Below are positions 7,874-14,772 of a stretch of DNA of 64,000 nucleotides, piece by piece (the first letter of the stretch is position 1; each line of letters begins with the position of its first letter). Both the position numbers and the translations under genes were made by a program. The DNA comes from Thiocapsa marina 5811 (lineage in GTDB: Bacteria > Pseudomonadota > Gammaproteobacteria > Chromatiales > Chromatiaceae), in contig NZ_AFWV01000016.1 of the NCBI RefSeq assembly GCF_000223985.1, forward strand, positions 1 to 64,000, in the 5' to 3' direction. Under the pieces are notes generated by a model. That model was given only the letters and a program-made list of their open reading frames with translations. It searched no databases and was not told where the DNA came from.

Positions 7874-9304
7874 TCAGGGCATGTGGTCGAGTCCGATCTT
7901 CGAGCCGGCTCGGGTGTTGGCATCTCCCGGACGGAGTACCAGCGGGAGAATGACGACGAGCGTGCCGACGAGGAGCAGGATCTCAAGGGCATATACGACA
8001 TCGTAACCCAGCCCGGGCCACGCAAGGTCTGCTCCGAAATCGCCTCGGTTGGCCATGCCCATGACGACGTCACGCAAGATCCCGCCGGCGGCGAAGGCAA
8101 CACCCATCGCCGTCGCCTGGACGGCACCCCAGGCACCCAGCGCCAAACCGCTGAACCCGCCCTCGGCGAGCGCCATCGCAGCGGTCAAGGTTGCCACCAT
8201 GAAGAGGCCTCCACCGAACCCGATCAGCCCGGCACCGGTTCGATAAAGCCAAACCGCATCAAGCGGAGCGGAAAGAATGACCGCAGCAAAGGCGAGGATC
8301 CCGATCAGGGCACCGATCGCCGCAATGCGATAGGGCTCGCTACCACGCCCCATCAAGCGCGCGGCCAACACGAAGGCGAGCAATGAACCGGCCGCCCAGA
8401 TGGCGTTGAGAGCGGTCGTCTGGGAGACGCTGAGCCCGAGGATCTGGCCGCCGTAAGGCTCGAGCAGGATGTCCTGCATCGTGAAACCGAGCGTCCCGAG
8501 ACCCACGACGACGAGCAATCGGCTCGCTCGACCGCCACGGGTAAAATTCCGCCACGTCTCCATGAAAGGCGGGCGCGGAACCGGATGTGCCGCACGCTGC
8601 TGGTCGATCGCCTCCTGCTTCCAGAGGGCGACGACGTTCAGAATAATCGTCGCCAGGGCGACACCCTGAATGACCTGAATCAGCAGCTCGTTGCTGAAGT
8701 TGGTGAGCAGCTGCCCGAACAGGAGCGAGCTCCCCGCCCAAGCGGCCAAGAGGGTGACGTAGAGCAATGCCACGACGCGCGGACGCTTCTCCGGCGGCGA
8801 GAGATCGGTCGCAAGCGCCAGACCAGCCGTTTGAGTCGTATGGAGTCCGGCACCGACCAGAAGGAAGGCAAGCGCCGCACCCATCTGACCGAGAACATTG
8901 AATTGGTTATTGACATCCGCGAGCAGCAGCAGGGCAAACGGCATCATCGCGAATCCCCCGAACTGCATCATGCTTCCGAGCCAGATAAAGGGGATGCGGC
9001 GCAGACCAAAAGCGGAATGGTGGTAATCGGAACGATGGCCGATGAGTGCGCGCAGCGGCGCAAAGACAAGCGGCAGCGCAAGCATCAGCCCGACCAACGA
9101 AGCGGGAACGGCAAGCTCGACGACCATCACCCGATTCAGGGTTCCTTGCAGCAGCACCATCGCCATGCCGACCGAAACCTGAAACAGGGACAAGCGCAGG
9201 ATTCGGCGCAGCGGAAAATCGGCCGAAGACACATCGGAAAAAGGCAGTATCCGAGGCAGCAGCTCGCGCCAGGCTTGCGCCCAGGGATCGTCGTTACGAC
9301 TCAT
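7874..9304 (-). CDS. pucC: PucC/LhaA-type light-harvesting complex assembly factor (BCD family)
   Basis: This 476-residue major-facilitator-like membrane protein has about twelve hydrophobic segments. Typical family stretches are LSLFQVSVGMAMVLLQGTLNRV, the loop RALIGHRSDYHHSAFGLRRI and LQDILLEPYGGQILGLSV. PucC/LhaA/BchP-associated BCD proteins are needed for assembly of LH complexes in the photosynthetic membrane. It lies downstream of the LH2 alpha/beta genes on the same strand, the usual puc order, separated from them by 373 bases with two hairpins. PucC versus LhaA is chosen on this context. Confidence 0.85.
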   Translation of the reverse strand: MSRNDDPWAQAWRELLPRILPFSDVSSADFPLRRILRLSLFQVSVGMAMVLLQGTLNRVMVVELAVPASLVGLMLALPLVFAPLRALIGHRSDYHHSAFGLRRIPFIWLGSMMQFGGFAMMPFALLLLADVNNQFNVLGQMGAALAFLLVGAGLHTTQTAGLALATDLSPPEKRPRVVALLYVTLLAAWAGSSLLFGQLLTNFSNELLIQVIQGVALATIILNVVALWKQEAIDQQRAAHPVPRPPFMETWRNFTRGGRASRLLVVVGLGTLGFTMQDILLEPYGGQILGLSVSQTTALNAIWAAGSLLAFVLAARLMGRGSEPYRIAAIGALIGILAFAAVILSAPLDAVWLYRTGAGLIGFGGGLFMVATLTAAMALAEGGFSGLALGAWGAVQATAMGVAFAAGGILRDVVMGMANRGDFGADLAWPGLGYDVVYALEILLLVGTLVVILPLVLRPGDANTRAGSKIGLDHMP

Positions 9305-9604
9305 GCCGGGATCAGCTCCACAGGTGATTTAGGCTCGGAAGGAAGAGCGATGTCGTCAAGGCGGGGGATTATCGCACTCGGAGCGTCAATGATCCACCAT
9401 GCCCGGCAGGACCTCGAGGCGATATGCCCGAGCATGCCCCGTGCGGCTAACTGCAGGGCAAGGAGCTCCCGAAGATGGTGAAGGTGTTTCGACAGGGAAA
9501 TAGGTTCGGAAGGGGTAGCAATCTCGACCTCGGCCGAAGGTTCACCGAGTATCGCGCTTCCGAAGGACGGGGCTGCGAGGTAGTGACAGCCCGCCCTTCG
9601 GCCA

Positions 9605-9664
9605 CGATGGGCGCGCTTTGGAGCGCTGGCCCATCGTTACCGGGACTCATCGAAGAGAGTCCCG
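9605..9664 (-). terminator. tandem hairpins downstream of pucA2
   Basis: Two inverted repeats lie just after the pucA2 stop. One has 8-bp arms CGGGACTC/GAGTCCCG at 9641-9664 and the other 8-bp arms CGATGGGC/GCCCATCG at 9605-9636. There is no clear U-run. Their position between the abundant antenna mRNA and pucC suggests an mRNA stabiliser or partial terminator, as known for other puc and puf operons. This is inference. Confidence 0.5.
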
Positions 9665-9677
9665 CCATGCGCAGGTA

Positions 9678-9836
9678 TCAAGCCCAGCCGAATCCCATCT
9701 GGAACACGACGGCGTGCAGCACCAGCGCGATGATCAACAGCATGAAGAAGATCGGCATCAGCCAGGTTGCGGGGTTCAGAACCAGCCATACCTTCCAATC
9801 GTCTTCCGGGTTTTTCGGTTTTGCGATTTCGCTCAT
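9678..9836 (-). CDS. pucA: LH2 antenna alpha subunit, second copy
   Basis: A 52-residue protein beginning MSEIAKPKNPEDDWKVWLV. The pattern KVWLVLNPATWL precedes a single membrane helix that carries the bacteriochlorophyll-ligating histidine in ALVLHAVV. It is too short for the default track but has the complete LH alpha pattern. It follows pucB2 by about 28 bases, giving a beta-alpha pair. Its sequence clearly differs from the first alpha (64 residues, longer C-terminus), so the two pairs could form LH2 complexes with different absorption. Confidence 0.85.
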   Translation of the reverse strand: MSEIAKPKNPEDDWKVWLVLNPATWLMPIFFMLLIIALVLHAVVFQMGFGWA

Positions 9837-9864
9837 GATCTTGCTCTCGTCGAAGTCGGGTTAA

Positions 9865-10005
9865 TTAGAACCAAGGATTGGCGGCGATAATGAACAGATG
9901 CACCAGCGCGGCAAGGCCGACATACGCGGTGTAGGTGATCTTGAACTGCTCCTGGAATTCCTTCGCTTGTTGTTCGGTCAAACCCGACAAGGATTGCTCG
10001 GCCAT
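9865..10005 (-). CDS. pucB: LH2 antenna beta subunit, intact copy
   Basis: A 46-residue protein, MAEQSLSGLTEQQAKEF at the N-terminus and LVHLFIIAANPWF at the C-terminus. The histidine in LVHLF is the expected BChl ligand and AANPWF is the usual LH2 beta ending. The ribosome binding site (GGAGATACATCG) is good. It pairs with the alpha gene at 9678. Comparison with this copy reveals the one-base deletion in the other beta gene at 10277-10419. Confidence 0.9.
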   Translation of the reverse strand: MAEQSLSGLTEQQAKEFQEQFKITYTAYVGLAALVHLFIIAANPWF

Positions 10006-10069
10006 CGATGTATCTCCGATAGAGAGGTGTAATTAGGGCGCGGCCTCAAGAAGGCGGCAGCCAAGTGTC

Positions 10070-10264
10070 TTATTGCGCAGGCGCTTCGACAGCGACCGGA
10101 GCAGCCGGCGTCCAGGCATTGCCCGGCAGCGAGAAGGCATAGACGTGAACGGCAAGAGCGATAACCAGCAGCGCGGCGAACATCGGGATCAGCCAGGTTG
10201 CGGGGTTGAGCACCAGCCAGATGCGATAGTCCTGCTCAAGAGGTTTGTAGTCGAATACGTTCAT
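10070..10264 (-). CDS. pucA: LH2 antenna alpha subunit, first copy
   Basis: The 64-residue product MNVFDYKPLEQDYRIWLV... has the LH alpha motif RIWLVLNPATWL, one membrane helix with the ligand histidine in LAVHVYAF, and a Pro/Ala-rich C-terminal tail (AAPVAVEAPAQ). It lies directly downstream of the frameshifted beta gene, so its normal partner would be missing if that frameshift is real; the beta from the second pair could substitute. Confidence 0.9.
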   Translation of the reverse strand: MNVFDYKPLEQDYRIWLVLNPATWLIPMFAALLVIALAVHVYAFSLPGNAWTPAAPVAVEAPAQ

Positions 10265-10276
10265 GGGTCTCTCCTC

Positions 10277-10419
10277 TTAGAACCAGGGGTTGGCGGCAAT
10301 GATGAACAGATGCACCAGCGCGGCAAGGCCGACATACGCGGTGTAGGTGATCTTGAACTCTCGTGAAACTCTTTCGCCTGCTGCTCGGTTAAACCCGAAA
10401 GGCTTGCTTGCTCAGCCAT
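10277..10419 (-). pseudogene. pucB: LH2 antenna beta subunit with one-base frameshift
   Basis: From the ATG at 10419 the frame reads MAEQASLSGLTEQQAKEFHE and then goes out of frame. From the next codon the other frame continues exactly as in the intact copy (QFKITYTAYVGLAAL...LVHLFIIAANPWF, stop at 10277). The span is 143 bases against the expected 144. One G appears to be missing next to position 10359, in the codon for the glutamine before FKITYTAY. It may be a recent inactivation or a sequencing error. Confidence 0.75.
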
Positions 10420-10781
10420 GGTTTAAGCTCCGTCGTGAGAATGAGTAATTGCGCCGCCGATATCGATCGGGGTGCACATCGCGTGGCACCGACTACCTCC
10501 ACGAAACACGCTTGCGTTCCTTTGACCCGGAACGTTCGGACTGACTTGCTGCCCGCCCGCGGCTCGGCCTGTGCGAGCTGATATGGCGAGGTATTGGCGA
10601 TCTTGAAGAACTGGATCTCAGCGTCCTCGCCTTCCCGTTCAATCACGACCAACTCGGTTCCCAGCCCAAGCCCCTGATCGGCAGCGAACTCCAGAGCGAA
10701 TGCCTCGGGCGTTTCCGCCTCGCCCTTGGCCTCCCAAGATTTGGGCTTATCCGGCCAGGTTCTCTTTGCAGCATATTTCAC
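10389..10781 (-). CDS. conserved-looking hypothetical protein at head of puc cluster
   Basis: A soluble product of up to 130 residues starting VKYAAKRTWPDKPKSW at a GTG with GGGAGAAG upstream. Features include TPEAFALEFAADQGLGLGTE and DAEIQFFKIANTSPYQL. No signal peptide or membrane segment. The 3' end overlaps the start of the broken pucB by about 30 bases and reads like ordinary puc leader DNA, so the true stop may have been lost or a frameshift may extend the frame. Its place before the antenna genes suggests a link with LH2 expression; the function is unknown. Confidence 0.5.
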   Translation of the reverse strand: MKYAAKRTWPDKPKSWEAKGEAETPEAFALEFAADQGLGLGTELVVIEREGEDAEIQFFKIANTSPYQLAQAEPRAGSKSVRTFRVKGTQACFVEVVGATRCAPRSISAAQLLILTTELKPWLSKQAFRV

Positions 10782-10986
10782 AGATGTCTTCTCCCGACAG
10801 ACCGACGTTGAATCCGGAAGGCGCCGCGGATGGGCGTCTCCCCAAAGACTGCGGGGAATTGTATGGCTGGACCCCACGCTTGTCACCGACCCGCCGCGCG
10901 GATCGTCGCCGCCGATTTCGGGCGGGGATCCTCGCGCAGGGCCGAGAAGGCACGGAGGGCGCCACCGACGAGAGGGTGTCCGTTCC

Positions 10987-11178
10987 TAAACCGCGCCCGG
11001 CGCGGTATGCGATGTCTTTGGACGGGATCGGCCTCGGCAGACGTGACGACTCTTGGAGCCGGCGCGGTTTAAGGCATTAGAAAATGTTAAATGTTAAACC
11101 GCGTCTTACCGAGACCGAGGACGTCTCCAGAACCAAATGCAAAATGGAAACGGCGCATGTCGCTCCGGACGCGGTTTA
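10987..11178 (-). repeat. composite palindromic repeat, inverted copy 2 (B-linker-A)
   Basis: It starts TAAACCGCGCCCGGCGCGGTATGCGATG at 10987 (given here as its first 12 bases TAAACCGCGCCC plus the family sequence), closes module B with GGCGCGGTTTAA near 11070, has the AT-rich linker, then module A from TTAAACCGCGTC to GGACGCGGTTTA ending at 11178. It fills the gap between the puc head gene and the bacterioferritin 3' end. Confidence 0.8.
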
Positions 11179-11228
11179 GGCGCCCCGGAACACCCGCGAA
11201 GAATCCGGTTCCGCTTAGGCCGGACCGC

Positions 11229-11714
11229 TTAAGCCGGACCGACGTCGTGCATCTGAGATTGGAGGTAGTTCTCGAGCCCTACCCGCTCGATCAAGCCCAA
11301 TTGTTGCTCGAGCCAGTCGGCATGGTCCTCCTCGGTGTCTCTGAGAAGTTGGAGCAGAACGGTACGGGTTTGGAAATCCTTGTGCTGCTCGCAACAGGCG
11401 ATGGCCTCCTTCAACGCGGCTGCGACCTCGTACTCGACCTGGAGATCGTTGGCCAACATCTCCGGCACACTCGAGCCGACGTGCAGACCGTCGCGCTGGC
11501 TCAGATCGGGCGTCGCCTCCAAGAAGAGCATGCGCCGGATCAACAGCGAGGCGTGCTCCTTCTCTTCCGTCGCCTCGTGCTCGATACGCGCGAACAGCTT
11601 GGCGAAACCCCAATCCTCGTACATGAGCGAGTGGATGAAATACTGATCGATCGCAGCCAGCTCGTTGGAGAGCAGGCGCTGAAGATGGGCGATGACTTCA
11701 GGGTTACCTTTCAT
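11229..11714 (-). CDS. bfr: bacterioferritin, ferroxidase-type (beta) subunit
   Basis: A 161-residue bacterioferritin. The di-iron ferroxidase residues are present: Glu18, Glu51, His54, Glu94, Glu128 and His131. The heme-ligating Met52 is replaced by Lys52. This matches the beta-type subunits described for two-subunit bacterioferritins (Pseudomonas, Neisseria), which carry ferroxidase activity and depend on an alpha partner for heme. It lies 25 bases downstream of the alpha gene on the same strand. The start has CCGGAG upstream. Confidence 0.9.
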   Translation of the reverse strand: MKGNPEVIAHLQRLLSNELAAIDQYFIHSLMYEDWGFAKLFARIEHEATEEKEHASLLIRRMLFLEATPDLSQRDGLHVGSSVPEMLANDLQVEYEVAAALKEAIACCEQHKDFQTRTVLLQLLRDTEEDHADWLEQQLGLIERVGLENYLQSQMHDVGPA

Positions 11715-11739
11715 GTTTGGGTCTCCGGGGCTGCGGTGG

Positions 11740-12204
11740 TCAGATGGCCGACTCGAGATAGTTGGGCAGTCCGACGCTCTCGATCAGCGACAGTTGGGTT
11801 TCGATCCAGTCGATCCGCTCCTCGCTCGACTCCTGGATCTCTTCGAGATGGTGCCGGCTCACGAAATCGCCCTGCTGCTCGCAGTGGGCGATGGCGTCGG
11901 CAAGTGCTGCGCGGTAACGCAGCTCCATCGTAAGATTGCCGTGCAGGATCTCTGGAACATCCTCTCCGATCAGTAGCTTGCCGAGATCTTGGAGGTTCGG
12001 CAACCCTTCCAGGAAGAGGACGCGCTCGACGATCTTGTCGGCCTCTTTCATGGTCTCGATCGAGGCGTGATAAATCCGTTCCTCCAGCCTCTTGAAGCCC
12101 CAGTTGCCGAGCATCCGCGCGTGCAGGAAATACTGATTGATTGCGGTCAGCGCTTCCTTGAGCACCGCGTTGTGATGCTGATTGACGGAGGGTTGGGATT
12201 TCAT
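11740..12204 (-). CDS. bfr: bacterioferritin, heme-binding (alpha) subunit
   Basis: A 154-residue bacterioferritin starting MKSQPSVNQHHNAV. It keeps the heme ligand Met52 (YHASIETMKEAD) but has Ala at position 18, Thr at 51, Glu at 54 and Arg in place of the second-site His, so its ferroxidase centre is broken. It complements the neighbouring beta subunit, and the pair probably builds a mixed 24-mer that stores iron. The ATG at 12204 is chosen because homology begins there; the longer frame to 12258 adds nothing. It is divergent from bfd. Confidence 0.88.
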   Translation of the reverse strand: MKSQPSVNQHHNAVLKEALTAINQYFLHARMLGNWGFKRLEERIYHASIETMKEADKIVERVLFLEGLPNLQDLGKLLIGEDVPEILHGNLTMELRYRAALADAIAHCEQQGDFVSRHHLEEIQESSEERIDWIETQLSLIESVGLPNYLESAI

Positions 12205-12251
12205 CTGAGCTCGACCTTTAATCGATGAATGAAGAGGTGCCAAAAGACATC

Positions 12252-12280
12252 TTGACACAAATACGAATCATTCCTATCCT
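12252..12280 (+). promoter_or_regulatory. bfd promoter with Fur-box-like core
   Basis: TTGACA (12252-12257), a 17-base spacer and TATCCT (12275-12280). The spacer and -10 contain AATACGAATCATTCCTATC (12260-12278), whose GAATCATTC core is the centre of the Fur consensus. It would drive bfd under iron starvation, when stored iron must be released. Confidence 0.6.
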
Positions 12281-12312
12281 TTTTTTACCAACGAGAGTCA
12301 CGGGGAAGTCTC

Positions 12313-12516
12313 ATGTACGTGTGCGTTTGCCAAGCCGTAACCGAGCGCCAGATCATCGCGGCGGCGGAGCGAGGGACGGAACGACTCGCCGATCTGAGGA
12401 AAGAGTTAGGCGTACCGGGCGACTGCGGTCGCTGCGGGAGCTGCGCGAGAGCATTGTTGCGCAAGGTGATCGAGAGCCGCCGATCGGGATCCGGCACAGC
12501 CGCTGCTTTCTCGTGA
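12313..12516 (+). CDS. bfd: bacterioferritin-associated ferredoxin Bfd
   Basis: A 67-residue [2Fe-2S] protein with the Bfd cysteine pattern: Cys4 and Cys6 (MYVCVCQAVT) and CGRCGSC around residues 38-44. Bfd docks on bacterioferritin and passes electrons to the heme to reduce and release stored iron. It is divergent from the bfr pair and has a Fur-like promoter. The last 15 residues (SRRSGSGTAAAFS) are a low-complexity extension. Confidence 0.92.
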   Translation: MYVCVCQAVTERQIIAAAERGTERLADLRKELGVPGDCGRCGSCARALLRKVIESRRSGSGTAAAFS

Positions 12517-12560
12517 TCCCGACGACCGTCCAACCTTGCGCTTAGAGTGCTTCTCACCCC

Positions 12561-12728
12561 ATGCCAAACACCGACCCCTCGCACCCGCTTCAGACTCGAC
12601 CGCGTAGCGAACGCTTATGGGTCGCTCTGACGCGAATCGGCCGCGCTCTGCCGCCGAGTCGGAGACAGCAGCGATGGTTGCTGATGAAGCGGTTTGTTCA
12701 AAACGATCGCGAGCAGGAGCGCAATTAG
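12561..12728 (+). CDS. possible small basic protein, function unknown
   Basis: An open frame of 55 residues (MPNTDPSHPLQTRPRSERLW at the N-terminus, rich in Arg, with KRFVQNDREQERN at the end) lies between bfd and the next repeat. It has no convincing ribosome binding site. It may equally be non-coding. Confidence 0.2.
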   Translation: MPNTDPSHPLQTRPRSERLWVALTRIGRALPPSRRQQRWLLMKRFVQNDREQERN

Positions 12729-12975
12729 CCGCGCCAGGGAGGAGGTAACGTCGAATCGCCTCGCTTCAAGGGCTCGGCGCCGAAACCGAAGATCTCCGAC
12801 GCTGCGAGGGCCGCAAACGGCACGACGTCAGGGAAGTCTGCGATGCGTGGACAGACGCAGCTTCGCCGCGTTGACCGACGGGGAATACCGGCGCAGCGCG
12901 CGCCGCACCGGAATTGCCGTTTTATCCAGTGACGGCGACGCGATCGCGTCGCCGTTCGCCGACAACCTCGCCCCC

Positions 12976-13168
12976 GAAACCGGGTCCAGAGTGCAATGGG
13001 GCACTTTCATCTTGTGTCGGACTCGAGGATTTGTCCGATTTTCGTAGTGACGCGGTTTAGAATTCAACAATTTTCAATCTGTTAAACCGCGCCAGCTCCG
13101 ACACCTGTCGGAGCTGGCGCGGCCAAGCCGATCCAACAAACAACGCATACCGCGCCGGGCGCGGCTTA
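12976..13168 (+). repeat. composite palindromic repeat, copy 3
   Basis: Module A is degenerate at its left arm (AAACCGGGTCC near 12977) and ends GACGCGGTTTA. Module B (13083-13168) has an internal perfect 16-bp stem, CCGCGCCAGCTCCGAC with a 4-base loop, and a second palindrome CCGCGCCGGGCGCGG. Its right arm ends GCGGCTTA; read on the minus strand these bases are the TAA stop of the cytochrome c peroxidase gene. Frames in this gap (12730-13165) are otherwise unsupported. Confidence 0.8.
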
Positions 13169-14230
13169 GTTCGAAACGGGTAACGCCGAGAGATCGGGCC
13201 GCGGCGTCTCCGCCGTCTCTACAGGCAGGATCGGATATTCGATCGTCGGCTGCTCCCCGGTCAACGCGTGCAGGAAGGCGACGATCCGAGCCGCCTCTTC
13301 ATCCGAGATCTCGGTTCCGAGCTGCGCGGTTCCCATCAGCGCGACGGCCGCCCCCAGATCCCAAACCGCACCCGAATGGAAATACGGCGCCGTCAGAGCG
13401 ATGTTCCGAAGCGGTCCGGCACGAAAGACGTACTCGTCGGACACCGTATTGGTGACCTGGAAACGGCCCTTGTCGCCCGGCGGAAGGATATCGGCACCCG
13501 GCTTCGTGATAAGACCGAACGGGAAGTAGTCTTGCCCCCCGAAGTTGACGCCGGAGTGGCAGGCGCTGCAGCCCTTCTCGATGTAGAGATCGAGACCCTG
13601 CTTCTGCTCGTCCGTCATGGCCGCGTCGTTGCCCTCGATCCAATCATCGAAGGGCGATCCGGGCGTGACCAAGGTCACCTCGAACGCCTCGATCGCCTTG
13701 GCCATGTTGTCGAAGGTCACGGGGTCGGGCTCGTTCGGGAACGCCTTGGTAAAGCGCTCGACATATTCGGGGATGCTCTTGAGCGTCACGACGACGTTTT
13801 CCGGCTTGTTCGCCATCTCCACTCCGGCCTGAACCGGCCCCTTGGCCTGGGCCTTCAGGTCCTCGGCCCGACCGTCCCAGAACTGCGCCGCGTTGAACAC
13901 GGCATTCAGCACGGTCGGTGAATTCCTCGGGCCGGTTTGCCAGCCGTGACCGACCGACGTCGGGAGGTTGTCGTCGCCGCCCATGCCGAGGTTGTGACAG
14001 GTGTTGCAGCTGATGACCCCGCTTGCCGAAAGACGCGGATCCATGAACAACATACGTCCGAGATCGATCTTCTCCCGCGTCACGGGATTGCCGGCCACCT
14101 CGGGCACGCCTGCGGGGATCGGGAGAAGTCCCGCGGATTTCGCCTTCTCGCGCAGAGCCGAATCGTCCGCCGCAACCAGGGTCGCAACGAACCCCATCGA
14201 AACGGCCAAGGCGATCATTGTCTTCTTCAT
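13166..14230 (-). CDS. ccpA: diheme cytochrome c peroxidase (CcpA/MauG family)
   Basis: The 354-residue periplasmic protein has a signal peptide (MKKTMIALAVSMGFVATLVA) and two c-type heme motifs, CNTCH in the N-terminal domain and CSACH in the C-terminal domain, with family stretches LGRMLFMDPRLSASG, FWDGRAEDLKAQAKGP and RNIALTAPYFHSGAV. It reduces hydrogen peroxide using cytochrome c electrons. Length is normal for the family. The neighbouring bacterioferritin genes make a common oxidative/iron-stress role plausible. The stop codon lies in the arm of repeat copy 3. Confidence 0.92.
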   Translation of the reverse strand: MKKTMIALAVSMGFVATLVAADDSALREKAKSAGLLPIPAGVPEVAGNPVTREKIDLGRMLFMDPRLSASGVISCNTCHNLGMGGDDNLPTSVGHGWQTGPRNSPTVLNAVFNAAQFWDGRAEDLKAQAKGPVQAGVEMANKPENVVVTLKSIPEYVERFTKAFPNEPDPVTFDNMAKAIEAFEVTLVTPGSPFDDWIEGNDAAMTDEQKQGLDLYIEKGCSACHSGVNFGGQDYFPFGLITKPGADILPPGDKGRFQVTNTVSDEYVFRAGPLRNIALTAPYFHSGAVWDLGAAVALMGTAQLGTEISDEEAARIVAFLHALTGEQPTIEYPILPVETAETPRPDLSALPVSN

Positions 14231-14772
14231 CGTGAATGTCCTCTCCAGGGTTTAGAGTCGCCGGGGGGCGCGTCGCCATTGTGGATCTCGGGGCATTTGC
14301 CGCAATCGATCGCAACCAAGGGCGGACTGACCCGACTCGGCCGGCGTTCCGGCCGTTTGTCGCGGCAACGTCGACGATCGCCTCTCGGGGCTTGGAACGG
14401 CCCCGTCGGGGCTCGGCACCGAGACCGTGATCGCGCTCCGAACGCGGTACTCGGGGCCAACGTCGTCTTTTTCGCTCCGCGTCGCGGCGGAGTCTAACGC
14501 CATTGCGGTAGGCGACAAAGTCGGACGCCGGTCCGACGTCGGCCCGAACCATCTCATCACCCACAACCAAATCGCGTTATCATCCCGCCGCTGCACCCCG
14601 AGTCGAAGACACCTCGACTCTCGCTTGCGCACGATGTCCAGGCGCGGTCTCGATCTCGAATCGGTCGTCTTCGGGGGACCGGGTCGTACCGCCTCTTCAA
14701 TCATCAAATCCCGGCCGCATTCAAAGCCTCCTTCGGTGGCGGCCAACCCGGCCACGACGTCCGACGAGCCCC
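14231..14772. other. intergenic region, no gene recognised
   Basis: About 540 bases between the divergent peroxidase and glucan synthase genes. Frames in it have no ribosome binding sites and no recognisable similarity. It must hold both promoters, but no clear -35/-10 pair or operator was identified. Confidence 0.5.

Noticed and set aside
13083-13119. Classical rho-independent terminator for ccpA
   Set aside because: The strong hairpin is part of the repeat family, lacks a following U-run and recurs at unrelated places. It may still affect termination.
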